A stretch of DNA of 21,465 nt from F23-D06 sp045130275 (GCA_045130275.1 JBGUPL010000080.1:1-21465); one strand, 5' to 3'. Counted from the first letter of the stretch, positions 1-7,524 are shown. Notes: generated by a model from the sequence alone, not told the origin. Made by a program: numbers and translations.

Positions 1-11
1 AAGTGAAGGAT

Positions 12-33
12 TAGGAACTATTTCCTATTTTTG
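12..33 (+). promoter_or_regulatory. Promoter -7 box with adjoining inverted repeat, upstream of cupin gene
   Basis: TATTTTTG at 26-33 fits the Bacteroidota -7 consensus TAnnTTTG and lies 36 bases before the ATG at 70. A short inverted repeat, TAGGAA (12-17) and TTCCTA (22-27) with a 4-base spacer, overlaps the first two bases of the box, so a repressor or activator could bind there. No convincing -33 box was found. The box covers the TTG at 31, which argues against using that codon as the start of the cupin gene. Confidence 0.55.
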
Positions 34-69
34 CACCTTGATTTTGAATTTGCAAATAGTATAACGACA

Positions 70-417
70 ATGATTAAATACAGCCAAGACATCCACGTTG
101 AAACCGTGGAAAACAGCGGCAATATTGAAGGCCGTATCAGCAAGAACATCGTCCTCACGCCTGCGGAGATGCTGGAGCGGGCGTCGATGTTCAACATCAT
201 CACCCTTCCGTCAGGCAGCCGGATCAAGGAGCATCCGCACGTCGAGGATGCCGAAATCTACTACATATTGGAGGGCGAGGCCGAGGTCACCGACAACGGC
301 CGCACCGCCATCATGCACGCGGGCGACGTGATGTTCACCGGCAACGGCGACCGCCACAGCATCGCCAACCACAGCGGGAAAGACGTGAAGTTCTTAGCGT
401 GCATCTTGAGAATGTAG
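70..417 (+). CDS. Small single-domain cupin protein
   Basis: A 115-residue cytoplasmic protein with one cupin beta-barrel. Both cupin signatures are visible. Motif 1 is HxHx4Ex6G (His55, His57, Glu62, Gly69). Motif 2 is Gx5GxGx2Hx3N (Gly85, Gly91, Gly93, His96, Asn100), with Gly91 in place of the usual proline. His55, His57, Glu62 and His96 should bind a divalent metal. No second domain is present, so it could be a small enzyme, an isomerase or a ligand sensor; the substrate cannot be told. The ATG at 70 was chosen because the frame's earlier TTG at 31 sits inside the -7 box. It stands alone: the next gene begins 208 bases later after a repeat-filled spacer. Confidence 0.85.
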   Translation: MIKYSQDIHVETVENSGNIEGRISKNIVLTPAEMLERASMFNIITLPSGSRIKEHPHVEDAEIYYILEGEAEVTDNGRTAIMHAGDVMFTGNGDRHSIANHSGKDVKFLACILRM

Positions 418-455
418 AATGAATAATGTAGAATGTAGAATGAAGAATGTAGAAT
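414..455 (+). repeat. Heptamer array (GTAGAAT type)
   Basis: Six consecutive 7-base units starting with G run from 414 to 455: GTAGAAT, GAATAAT, GTAGAAT, GTAGAAT, GAAGAAT, GTAGAAT. The first unit overlaps the stop codon of the cupin gene (TAG at 415-417). It is one of four heptamer arrays in this window (also 3962-4010, 11238-11265, 13884-13918). Confidence 0.8.
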
Positions 456-477
456 GATGGTGCGGAAGACCCCAATT

Positions 478-515
478 CCCCTTCTATTTTAGAAGGGGTG
501 GCCGAAGGCCGGGGT
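478..515 (+). repeat. Dispersed hairpin repeat ending GGGGTAG (copy 1)
   Basis: CCCCTTCT (478-485) pairs with AGAAGGGG (491-498) around a 5-base loop. It is followed by the small hairpin GGCC-GAA-GGCC (500-510) and then GGGGTAG. A second copy with the same plan lies at 11347-11383, with compensating changes (GCCC-GAA-GGGC) that keep the second stem paired. It could act as a transcription terminator or an RNA-level mobile repeat; there is no strong T-run after it. Confidence 0.7.
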
Positions 516-528
516 AGTAATAAAACAA

Positions 529-605
529 TTTCCTTAAGCAGCCTCGAAGAGGCAAGACGCGCGAAGCGCTAATAACCCCACACAAGGCTGAGCCGTAGTG
601 TGGGG
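529..605 (+). repeat. TTCCTTAAGCAG element with hairpin cluster (copy 1)
   Basis: The block starts with TTCCTTAAGCAG (529-540), which recurs at 4016-4027 and 11329-11340. Three stem-loops follow: GCCTC-GAA-GAGGC (541-553), GCGC-GAA-GCGC (559-569), and a larger one with CCCCACAC (576-583) pairing with GTGTGGGG (598-605). It ends 20 bases before the C69 peptidase start, so it would lie in that gene's leader if transcription begins upstream. Together with 414-515 it fills the 208-base gap between the cupin and the peptidase. Confidence 0.65.
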
Positions 606-625
606 ACATCAAAAAATACACTGAT

Positions 626-2374
626 ATGAAGAAAAACCTCCTCACAACCCTCCTCCTCCTTGCCGCAGCCCTCTTTCCGGCCGCGGCCTGCACCAACCTG
701 ATCGTCGGCAAGAAAGCCTCGAAGGACGGCAGCGTGATGTGTACCTACAACTGCGACGGCTTCGGCTTCTCAGGGTCGCTGTTCCACAGTCCGGCCGGAC
801 GCCACGCCCCGGGCGAGCAAATCGCCATCCACGGGTGGGGACCCGCGCACGAAGGGCAGTTCGTGAAACAAGTCGAGTACACCTACAACGTGGTCGGCTT
901 GATGAACGAGAAGCAGCTGACCATCGTGGAGACCACCTTCGACGGACGGTTGGAACTCCAGAACCGCGAGGGGCTGCTCGACTATTTCTCGCTGATGCGG
1001 CTCACCCTGCAACGCGCCGCCAACGCTCGCGAGGCCATTAAATGCATGGCCGAGCTGGTGGAAGAGTACGGCTATAACAGCAGCGGCGAGAGCATCACCA
1101 TCTGCGACCCCAATGAGGCCTGGATCATGGAGATCATCGGCAAGGGACCGGGTCGGAAAGGTGCCGTCTGGGTCGCATTGCGCATCCCTGACGACTGCAT
1201 CTGCGCCCATGCCAACCTCAGCCGTATCCGCCAATTCCCGCAGGAAAACACATTCCTTGGCAGGAACAAAAAGGGTGGTAATACCCCCCTTGAGGGGGGC
1301 AGGGGGGTAGCTATCAGCAGCAAACACCTTCAATACATCACCCGTCCCGAGGTGGAGTGCGTCTATGCCGCCGATGTCGTCAGCTTCGCCCGCGAGATGG
1401 GCTATTTCAGTGGTAAGGATGCGGACTTTTCCTTCCGCGATGCCTACTGTCCCATCGACTTCGAGAACGTGCGCTATGCCGACGCCCGCGTTTGGAGCTT
1501 CTTCCGCCACCATTATGACGAGGCCGAGATGGACAAGTACCTGCCGTACCTCAACGGCGAGTTCGACAAGTGCGACCATCTGCCGTTGTGGATTAAGCCC
1601 GATGCACCGCTGTCCCTCAGAGACTTGCAGGAGGATATGCGCGACCATTTCGAGAATACCCCGTTGGACATGACCGCCGACATGACCGCCGGTCCGTGGG
1701 GAATGCCCATCCGTCCGCTGCCTATGCACTTTCGCGACACGAACGGTGTCAGCTATTTCCGTGAACGCCCCATCGCCACGCAGCAAAGCGGCTTCACGAT
1801 GACCTGCCAGATGCGCTCGTGGTTGCCCGATGATGTGGGTGGCGTCACCTGGTTCAACTGCGACGACGCCGACATGGTGGCCTACGTGCCGCTCTACTGC
1901 TGCATCACGCAAGTGCCCGACTGTTTCCGTCCGGAGAACAACCCCCGCACGGAATTCAGCTTCGAGTCGGCCTTCTGGATGAACAACTGGGTGGCGAATA
2001 TGGTCTATCCGCGCTACTCGATGATGATCGAAGACCTCCGCAAGGCCCAAAGCGAGCTGGAGGACTACTACTTCGCCGATCAGGACAGCGTGCTGAAAGC
2101 GGTGGAGAATATGACCCCCGCTGACCGTCGCGACTACCTCAATAAGAAGAGCATCGCCTATGCCGACAAGATGATGAAGCGTTGGGATGTGCTGGCCAAA
2201 TACCTGATTGTCAAGTACAACGACCAAGTGATGAAGAAGGTGGACCAGGACGGCAATTTCCAACGTTGGGGCTACGAAACGCCCGGCTACGACCTCCAGT
2301 TCATCAATGCCGTCGGCCCCGCCACCGGGGATCGCTATCGCCTGAAAGAGGTGATCGAACGGAGGGAGCGGTAA
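626..2374 (+). CDS. Secreted C69-family dipeptidase
   Basis: A 582-residue peptidase of MEROPS family C69 (PepD-like, Ntn-hydrolase fold), expected to cut dipeptides in the periplasm or outside the cell. A signal peptide covers residues 1-21 and ends Ala-Ala-Ala. The next residue, Cys22, followed by Thr-Asn-Leu-Ile-Val, is the conserved nucleophile that becomes N-terminal after processing. The motifs around Asn-Glu-Lys-Gln, Tyr-Gly-Tyr and Asp-Pro-Asn-Glu-Ala-Trp-Ile-Met-Glu also fit the family. An odd stretch at about residues 209-236 (bases 1250-1333) includes Asn-Thr-Pro-Leu-Glu-Gly-Gly-Arg-Gly-Val, encoded by a C-run/G-run repeat, and probably lengthens the protein relative to homologs. 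The gene appears to stand alone, with the efflux block beginning 121 bases downstream. No Shine-Dalgarno sequence is seen before the ATG. Confidence 0.9.
   Translation: MKKNLLTTLLLLAAALFPAAACTNLIVGKKASKDGSVMCTYNCDGFGFSGSLFHSPAGRHAPGEQIAIHGWGPAHEGQFVKQVEYTYNVVGLMNEKQLTIVETTFDGRLELQNREGLLDYFSLMRLTLQRAANAREAIKCMAELVEEYGYNSSGESITICDPNEAWIMEIIGKGPGRKGAVWVALRIPDDCICAHANLSRIRQFPQENTFLGRNKKGGNTPLEGGRGVAISSKHLQYITRPEVECVYAADVVSFAREMGYFSGKDADFSFRDAYCPIDFENVRYADARVWSFFRHHYDEAEMDKYLPYLNGEFDKCDHLPLWIKPDAPLSLRDLQEDMRDHFENTPLDMTADMTAGPWGMPIRPLPMHFRDTNGVSYFRERPIATQQSGFTMTCQMRSWLPDDVGGVTWFNCDDADMVAYVPLYCCITQVPDCFRPENNPRTEFSFESAFWMNNWVANMVYPRYSMMIEDLRKAQSELEDYYFADQDSVLKAVENMTPADRRDYLNKKSIAYADKMMKRWDVLAKYLIVKYNDQVMKKVDQDGNFQRWGYETPGYDLQFINAVGPATGDRYRLKEVIERRER
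1282..1310 (+). repeat. C/G-run repeat inside the C69 coding frame
   Basis: TACCCCCC (1282-1289) pairs with GGGGGGTA (1302-1309). An internal G6 run (1294-1299) can pair instead, with a TTGA loop, and the block ends GGGGTAG. This resembles the plan of the intergenic repeats at 478-515 and 11347-11383. It is read in frame with no stop, giving a Pro-Leu-Glu-Gly-Gly-Arg-Gly segment that is unlike the surrounding enzyme. Confidence 0.6.
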
Positions 2375-2463
2375 CCCTTTTTTCATTTCCGACTGCGTTT
2401 CGGTCGTTTCCGAGTGGCTTTTGTCCGCTTCGGAACGTTTGTCGTTTGTGCCGTGATGGTGAC

Positions 2464-2493
2464 TTCCTATTTTCGCGACCTCAAAAATAGGAA
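2464..2493 (+). promoter_or_regulatory. Inverted repeat over a -7-like box before the efflux block
   Basis: TTCCTATTTT (2464-2473) and AAAATAGGAA (2484-2493) are a perfect 10-bp inverted repeat with a 10-base spacer, ending two bases before the ATG at 2496. The left arm holds TATTTTCG (2468-2475), one base off TAnnTTTG. The right arm holds the only Shine-Dalgarno-like sequence (AGGAAAG). It may be an operator over the promoter or, if transcription starts upstream, a hairpin hiding the ribosome site. The rest of the 121-base gap (2375-2463) holds only an imperfect GC-rich stem near 2408-2434. Confidence 0.6.
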
Positions 2494-2495
2494 AG

Positions 2496-3113
2496 ATGAA
2501 AAAGATTAAATCGTTGATTATCACGGTAGTTATGTTCGGGCTGGTACCTTCGGTTGGCGCACAACAGGTCTTGACCTTGGAAAAATGTCACGAACTGGCC
2601 CTCGCTTCGAACAATCGTCTGAAGATCGCGCAGGAGCGTGTCGACGAGACAGAGGCACTGAAAGGGGCTGCATTGGCGCAGTTCTTCCCAAAAGTCAGTG
2701 TGAATGGCACTTACAACTGGAACCAGAAAAACATCTCGCTGCTGAGCGATGAGCAGCAGGCCACCATCAATAACATGGGCACCACGGTGATGTCGCAGGT
2801 GACACCCGCCCTGCAGCCGGTCATCATGCAGCTGATGCAAAGCGATCCTCAGTTGGCCATGGCATTGGCGCAGAGTTTGTCCGGGATGAATGTGGAGGAG
2901 GCGTTAAACGGTGTCGGTCAGGAGATTACGGATGCCTTTAACATCGATACGCGAAACGTATTTGCGGGGGCGGTTACGGTGTCCGAGCCCATCTATCTCG
3001 GAGGCAAAATCCGCGCCATGTACAAAACCGCAAAACTCACCAACCAGGCGGCAGTCCTGCAAGCCGACCAATCCCAGGAGAATCTGCTCATTCAGGTCGA
3101 TGAAGCCTACTGA
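2496..3113 (+). CDS. TolC-like protein, N-terminal fragment
   Basis: A 205-residue open frame up to the TGA at 3111-3113. It holds the signal peptide and roughly the first OEP half. Alone it lacks the second half needed for a trimeric barrel, so it is unlikely to work as an efflux duct. The ATG at 2496 follows an AGGAAAG sequence that lies in the right arm of the 2464-2493 inverted repeat. Confidence 0.6.
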   Translation: MKKIKSLIITVVMFGLVPSVGAQQVLTLEKCHELALASNNRLKIAQERVDETEALKGAALAQFFPKVSVNGTYNWNQKNISLLSDEQQATINNMGTTVMSQVTPALQPVIMQLMQSDPQLAMALAQSLSGMNVEEALNGVGQEITDAFNIDTRNVFAGAVTVSEPIYLGGKIRAMYKTAKLTNQAAVLQADQSQENLLIQVDEAY

Positions 3114-3116
3114 CGT

Positions 3117-3962
3117 GTGATCTCGTTGCAACACAAGCAGTTGCTTGCCCGTCAATATTGTAATCTTTTGGATACTTTGAATCAAAACGTGGAAGCGATG
3201 GTGGCCGAGGGTGTGGCCACGCAAAGCGACCTGACGCAGGTGCGTGTGAAACTCAACGAAGCGCAGATGAGCCTCACCAAAGCGGAAAACGGACTGGCAC
3301 TCTCGAAAATGGTGCTTTATCAACTCTGTGGACTGAATCTGACAGGCGATTACGAAATTGCAGAGGAAGTGGATATGAAGTCTTTTCTTCCTGAGCAAAC
3401 GCTTGATATGCAGAACGTTTGGAATAATCGTAAGGAGATCAAACTGTTGGAAATCGGCGATCAGATGGCCAAGTCGAATGTGAAGATGGCGACGGCCGGT
3501 CTGCTGCCGAACGTGGCGGTGACCGGGTCGTATTTGGTGAGTAATCCTAACGTTTTCAACGGTTTCCAGAACAAGTTTGCCGGAATGTTCACAGCCGGCG
3601 TGGTCGTCAATATCCCTATTTGCCATGCGGAGGATATCCTCGCGGTGAAGGCGGCCAAGCACAAACGCGCTGAGGTGCAGTATGAATTGGAGGAGGCTCG
3701 CAATGCTATCGAGCTGCAAGTAAACAAGTTGAACTATGAGTTAGAGGTGGCGAACAAGAAACTCGTGCAGGCGCAAAGCAACCTGCTGAATGCGGAGGAG
3801 AACCTTCGTTTAGCGAATGAGTCGTTCGAGGCGGGTGTCATCAGCAGCAGCGATTTGATGGCGGCTCAAACGGCCTGGATGTCAGCGAAATCCGAAGTGG
3901 TGGATGCGGAAATAGAGATTCGTATGGATTATCTTTATCTTGAGAAGGCATTGGGGAAGTAG
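3117..3962 (+). CDS. TolC-like protein, C-terminal fragment
   Basis: The same frame continues straight after the TGA. An annotation program may start it at GTG 3117, giving 281 residues, but there is no signal peptide and no ribosome site. It holds the remaining OEP helices, with a Leu-Leu-Pro-Asn-Val segment and the second-half repeat ending Tyr-Leu-Tyr-Leu-Glu-Lys-Ala-Leu-Gly. It is best read as the second part of the interrupted gene, not as a separate protein. Confidence 0.5.
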   Translation: MISLQHKQLLARQYCNLLDTLNQNVEAMVAEGVATQSDLTQVRVKLNEAQMSLTKAENGLALSKMVLYQLCGLNLTGDYEIAEEVDMKSFLPEQTLDMQNVWNNRKEIKLLEIGDQMAKSNVKMATAGLLPNVAVTGSYLVSNPNVFNGFQNKFAGMFTAGVVVNIPICHAEDILAVKAAKHKRAEVQYELEEARNAIELQVNKLNYELEVANKKLVQAQSNLLNAEENLRLANESFEAGVISSSDLMAAQTAWMSAKSEVVDAEIEIRMDYLYLEKALGK

Positions 3963-4010
3963 AGAATAGGGAAAAGGCAAAAGGCAAAAGTGAATAGTGA
4001 TTAGTGAAAT
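3962..4010 (+). repeat. Heptamer array (GGCAAAA/GTGAATA type)
   Basis: Seven 7-base units, each starting with G, run directly from the last base of the TolC stop codon: GAGAATA, GGGAAAA, GGCAAAA, GGCAAAA, GTGAATA, GTGATTA, GTGAAAT. The unit sequence drifts along the array but the 7-base phase is kept. Confidence 0.7.
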
Positions 4011-4015
4011 ACATG

Positions 4016-4052
4016 TTCCTTAAGCAGTCCTGTCAGGGACAAAGCTTGGTAG
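4016..4052 (+). repeat. TTCCTTAAGCAG element (copy 2)
   Basis: TTCCTTAAGCAG at 4016-4027 is followed by a short imperfect stem (GTCCTG/CAGGGAC, 4027-4040) and AAGCTTGGTAG (4042-4052). The last motif is also found in copy 3 as GAGCTTGGTAG (11396-11406). The element separates the TolC and HlyD genes within what should be one operon. Confidence 0.6.
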
Positions 4053-4107
4053 AGAACAGTGATGATTCAAATTAATGTCAAATTGTGAAAATATAAAAAC
4101 AAACAAT

Positions 4108-5091
4108 ATGGAAAAATCAAAGAGAAATTTGTGGATTGGATTTGGCGTGGTGATTGCGGTGGTGGTCATCGTCGCCTTGATTGGAGTGGTGGCCTTGCGT
4201 CCCGAGCCGGAAGTGCTAATGGGCGAGGTCGTGGCCAACGAATACCGTGTCGCGAACAAGGTGCCCGGACGGTTGGACACCCTTTATGTGGAGGAGTCCT
4301 CGCAGGTGCGTGTCGGCGACACCTTGGCTTACATCAGCAGCCCGGAGGTGGATGCCAAGCTCACGCAGGCGAAGGCCGCCCGCACCGCCGCGTCCGCGCA
4401 GAGCAGCAAGGCCAACAGCGGTGCCCGTCAGCAGCAGATCGCCTCCGCCTACGAGATGTGGCAGAAGGCGCAGGCTGGCGTCGATATTGCCAAGAAGTCC
4501 TACGACCGCGTGCAGGCTCTGTACGACAAGAAAGTGGTTTCCGCGCAGAAACGCGATGAGGCCGAAGCGCAGTATAAGGCCGCCGTGGCGACTGCAAATG
4601 CTGCAAAACAGCAGTACGACCTTGCCATGGAGGGCGCGCAAAGTCAGGACAGGTTGGCGGCGCAGGCACTTGTGGCGCAGGCCAGCGGCGCCGTGTCGGA
4701 GGTCGAATCCTACATCCACGACCGTTTTCTCATCGCGCCCTGCGACGGCGAGGTGATGGAAATCTACCCCAAACGCTCGGAGTTGCTGGGCACAGGCTCC
4801 CCCGTGATGTCCATCGTGGATATGAACGACGTCTGGTTCACCTTCAGCGTGCGCGAAGACCTGCTCCAGGATTTGAAGGTGGGCAGCGTGATGGAGGTGC
4901 AGATTCCCGCGTTGGGCGAGCAGACCTACAAGGCGAAGGTCACCTACCTCCGTGCCATGGCCTCCTACGCCACCTGGCGAGCCACCAAAACCAACGGACA
5001 GTATGACGTGAAGAGCTTCGATGTCAAGTTGGTCCCTCAAGAGAAGATTCCCGACATGCGTCCCGGCATGACGGTCATCATCAAACGATAG
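4108..5091 (+). CDS. HlyD-family periplasmic adaptor (membrane fusion protein)
   Basis: A 327-residue adaptor that should link inner membrane permeases to the outer membrane duct. Residues 8-30 form an N-terminal membrane anchor. Residues about 45-80 are the first lipoyl-like half (Val-Pro-Gly-Arg-Leu-Asp to Gly-Asp-Thr-Leu-Ala). Residues about 80-190 are an Ala/Gln/Lys-rich coiled-coil hairpin. Then come the second lipoyl half (Ala-Pro-Cys-Asp-Gly-Glu-Val) and a beta-barrel ending Met-Arg-Pro-Gly-Met-Thr-Val-Ile-Ile-Lys-Arg. The ATG at 4108 follows an A-rich leader and places the anchor at the N-terminus; an ATG at 4075 in the same frame would add 11 polar residues and is less likely. It lies between the TolC-like gene and the two ABC-2 permeases. 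Confidence 0.88.
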   Translation: MEKSKRNLWIGFGVVIAVVVIVALIGVVALRPEPEVLMGEVVANEYRVANKVPGRLDTLYVEESSQVRVGDTLAYISSPEVDAKLTQAKAARTAASAQSSKANSGARQQQIASAYEMWQKAQAGVDIAKKSYDRVQALYDKKVVSAQKRDEAEAQYKAAVATANAAKQQYDLAMEGAQSQDRLAAQALVAQASGAVSEVESYIHDRFLIAPCDGEVMEIYPKRSELLGTGSPVMSIVDMNDVWFTFSVREDLLQDLKVGSVMEVQIPALGEQTYKAKVTYLRAMASYATWRATKTNGQYDVKSFDVKLVPQEKIPDMRPGMTVIIKR

Positions 5092-5119
5092 TTTCCTTCA
5101 ACCTATATAATATTGTATC

Positions 5120-6292
5120 ATGAGACATTTGTGGAACTGCTTCTGTAGGGAGTTGGGACTGATCAAGGAGAGTCCGCGCTACCTGATTCTGCTGACGGCC
5201 GGCATCCTCTTCAGCTACGTCTTCTTCCTGACGTTCATGCACGAGGGACAGCCTGAGAATCTGCCGATTGCGGTGGTGGATCAGGACGGCAGCTACCTTT
5301 CGCGCCGGCTGTGCCATGAGATTGACGCGACCCAAGGTGTGGATGTTGTGGCGGTCTATAACAGTCACAGCGAAGCGCGTGAGGCCATGCAGCGGCAGGA
5401 AATCTTTGCATTTCTGGAGATTCCCGCCGGCACCTATTCGGAAGTACTCGACTTCAAGACCCCGCACCTCGCGCTCTATTCCAACAACGCTTACCTGTTG
5501 GCAGGAACGCTGAGTTACAAGACGTTAAGCACCATCGGAAAACTCACTTCCGCAGCGGTGCAACGCGAGGTGATGCGGAAAAAGGGCTATTCCGAAGACC
5601 AGATTATGGGGATGATCCAGCCCATCGAAATCGACGCGCACCTGATCAGCAACCCTTGGGGAAGCTATCTGCCATACGTGCTCACCACCATGCTTTCCGG
5701 CATCATCGGGGTGATGGCGCTGCTGCTCACGGTCTATTTGGTGACCAACGAATATAAGCTGAAAACCGAGATAATCTGGCTTTCAACCGCAGGCGGCGAC
5801 ATGCTTAAAGCACTGATCGGCAAACTATTACCTTACACTTGCTGGTTTACACTGTTAGGCATTGTCGGCAACATTGTGATGTTCGGATTCAGCCATTTTG
5901 TATGCTTGGGCAGTTTCTTCGCCCTTTCTGTGGCAATGTTGCTATTCGTGATGGCCATGCAGTCGATGGGCGTGCTTCTCGCCGGACTGATCCCCGACCA
6001 GCATCTTGCGGTCAGTATCGCCGCCATCTACGGAATGTTATCCTTCTCAATGTCAGGGTTTTCCTATCCTGTGGTCAGTATGCCGCCCGCCCTGCAGGCC
6101 TTCAGTTACATCTTCCCGCTGCGCCACTATTACTTGACCTACGCGGATGTGGCGATGTTTGGCGCGAACTTTACGCAGTACTGGTCCCATCTTTGCTGGC
6201 TGCTCTGCTTTTTGATTGCGGGTTGCATCGGAGGATTGCTGCTGAACCAATTGGCCAAGGGCGATTCGAACAAGGCGACCGTAGAGTGTTAA
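5120..6292 (+). CDS. ABC-2 type transporter permease (first of pair)
   Basis: A 390-residue inner membrane protein of the ABC-2 permease type (YbhS/YbhR/YhhJ-like). It has one membrane segment near residues 22-42, then a large soluble region (about 45-185) containing Leu-Pro-Ile-Ala-Val-Val-Asp-Gln-Asp, a typical opening for this family. A cluster of about five membrane segments follows in the last 200 residues, with Phe-Pro-Leu-Arg-His-Tyr-Tyr near the end. It should form a heterodimer with the next gene and export an unknown substrate, possibly a drug or lipid. No nucleotide-binding domain is fused or encoded nearby. It starts 28 bases after the HlyD gene. Confidence 0.88.
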   Translation: MRHLWNCFCRELGLIKESPRYLILLTAGILFSYVFFLTFMHEGQPENLPIAVVDQDGSYLSRRLCHEIDATQGVDVVAVYNSHSEAREAMQRQEIFAFLEIPAGTYSEVLDFKTPHLALYSNNAYLLAGTLSYKTLSTIGKLTSAAVQREVMRKKGYSEDQIMGMIQPIEIDAHLISNPWGSYLPYVLTTMLSGIIGVMALLLTVYLVTNEYKLKTEIIWLSTAGGDMLKALIGKLLPYTCWFTLLGIVGNIVMFGFSHFVCLGSFFALSVAMLLFVMAMQSMGVLLAGLIPDQHLAVSIAAIYGMLSFSMSGFSYPVVSMPPALQAFSYIFPLRHYYLTYADVAMFGANFTQYWSHLCWLLCFLIAGCIGGLLLNQLAKGDSNKATVEC

Positions 6293-6312
6293 ATATTGAT
6301 AAACAGTAGATT

Positions 6313-7524
6313 ATGAAAAGTTTTTGGCATAATATAACAGCGGGACTGAAAGATATTTACGATGTCTTCACGCTGGAATTGTACCGCATTTTCACCGATG
6401 GGGGAGTGATGCTGATATTCTTCGTGGGTTCGTTGATTTATCCTCTGATTTTCGGGGCTATTTACAAGCACGAATGTATCCGAAATCTTCCGGTGGCGGT
6501 GGTTGATGATTCGCAAAGTGCTTCGAGTCAACGTTTTATCCATAAGTTGGATGCCACGCCGGAGGTTAACGTTGATTTCCAGTGCAACACCTTGGCGGAG
6601 GCGGAATCGCTGATGCGGCAGCGCAAAGTCAACGGCATCGTCTATTTCCCGAACGATTACAGCGACCGTTTGGCGAAGGGCGAGACGGCGCGGTTGTGCC
6701 TCTTCTGCGACATGAGCAGTTTCCTCTACTACCGAAGCGTCTTTACCGGTGCCAGCAGCGTGATGCTGGACGAGATGAAGCATATCGAACTCGAACGCTA
6801 CACGATGGCCGGCGTGACGGGACAGGATGCCGAAACGGCCATTACGCCAGTGCCTTACGAGGACGTGAAACTCTTCTCGCCGGCGGGCGGATTCACAAGT
6901 TTTTTGGTTCCGGCGCTCTTGGCGTTGGTCATCCACCAAACGCTGTTCCTCGGCATCGGCATCCTTTCGGGCACCGCGCGCGAGGAGGGACAGACCGTCG
7001 CCATCGTGCCCGAGCGACTGCGCAACCGGAGTGTCTATCGGGTGGTCATGGGTCGCTCACTGGCCTACATGATGATCTACATCCCGCTGGTAGCCATTGA
7101 CTTGGTGCTGCTCCCGCGAGTCTTCGGACTGCCCCACATCGGCCGTCTCGGTGACCTCTGCCTCTTCTTCTTGCCGTTCTTGTTGGCGACTATATCTTTC
7201 AGCATGACAGTGGGTTCGTTCGTTCGTCAGCGTGACACCGGCATCCTCGTCTGCATCTTCTTCAGCGTGGTGCTGCTGTTCCTGTCGGGTGTGGTATGGC
7301 CTCGCTCCAACATGCCGCTGTTTTGGAAATACTTCTCCTACCTGTTCCCCTCCACGCACGGCATCCAGGGCTTCGTCCGCATCAACTCCATGGGCGCCCA
7401 TCTAAAGCAGGTTCAGTTTGAGTATCAGATGCTTTGGGTGCAGGCGGGCATCTATTTCCTGACAACCTGTCTGCTCTATAAGGTGAAATTTTTCAAATAC
7501 GAAGACGGGGCTGTGTGTATTTGA
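6313..7524 (+). CDS. ABC-2 type transporter permease (second of pair)
   Basis: A 403-residue protein with the same plan as its upstream neighbour: membrane segment near residues 31-50, soluble domain opening Leu-Pro-Val-Ala-Val-Val-Asp-Asp-Ser, then about five membrane segments from residue 195 on, with Phe-Pro-Ser-Thr-His-Gly before the last one. The two look like an old tandem duplication that now forms a heterodimer. The gap to the previous gene is 20 bases. The gene ends in TGA, which shows that TGA works as a stop in this genome. Confidence 0.88.
   Translation: MKSFWHNITAGLKDIYDVFTLELYRIFTDGGVMLIFFVGSLIYPLIFGAIYKHECIRNLPVAVVDDSQSASSQRFIHKLDATPEVNVDFQCNTLAEAESLMRQRKVNGIVYFPNDYSDRLAKGETARLCLFCDMSSFLYYRSVFTGASSVMLDEMKHIELERYTMAGVTGQDAETAITPVPYEDVKLFSPAGGFTSFLVPALLALVIHQTLFLGIGILSGTAREEGQTVAIVPERLRNRSVYRVVMGRSLAYMMIYIPLVAIDLVLLPRVFGLPHIGRLGDLCLFFLPFLLATISFSMTVGSFVRQRDTGILVCIFFSVVLLFLSGVVWPRSNMPLFWKYFSYLFPSTHGIQGFVRINSMGAHLKQVQFEYQMLWVQAGIYFLTTCLLYKVKFFKYEDGAVCI

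Larger units (their letters stand above)
2496..3962 (+). pseudogene. TolC-like outer membrane efflux protein, interrupted by in-frame TGA
   Basis: Read through, the frame gives a 488-codon protein of the TolC/outer membrane efflux family: signal peptide (residues 1-22, ending Gly-Ala-Gln), then two OEP halves rich in long Ala/Leu/Glu/Gln helices. The extracellular loops include Tyr-Leu-Gly-Gly-Lys in the first half. The only defect is TGA at 3111-3113, codon 206, in the context Asp-Glu-Ala-Tyr-stop-Arg-Val; homologs commonly have Trp there, so a single TGG to TGA change is the simplest explanation. Downstream sequence stays clean in the same frame for 282 codons, so the change is recent, a sequence error, or tolerated by readthrough (the base after TGA is C, a leaky context). 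It would be the outer membrane exit duct for the HlyD and ABC-2 genes that follow. Confidence 0.8.

Noticed and set aside
484..711. A 75-codon minus-strand frame over the hairpin-rich spacer
   Set aside because: It is made mostly of the repeat elements and the antisense of the peptidase signal peptide, with no coding signal.
770..2524. A 584-codon open frame on the minus strand opposite the C69 peptidase
   Set aside because: It mirrors the peptidase codons in GC-rich sequence, has no recognisable domain, and is rich in His/Val/Gly as expected from an antisense shadow. The plus-strand product has a signal peptide and family motifs.
3111..3113. TGA reassigned to tryptophan
   Set aside because: Other genes, such as the second permease (ending 7524) and the hydrolase (ending 14700), end properly in TGA, and no other gene has an internal TGA.
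4075..4107. Earlier ATG for the HlyD gene
   Set aside because: It would add a polar 11-residue extension before the anchor. The ATG at 4108 has a better A-rich leader and a typical N-terminus.
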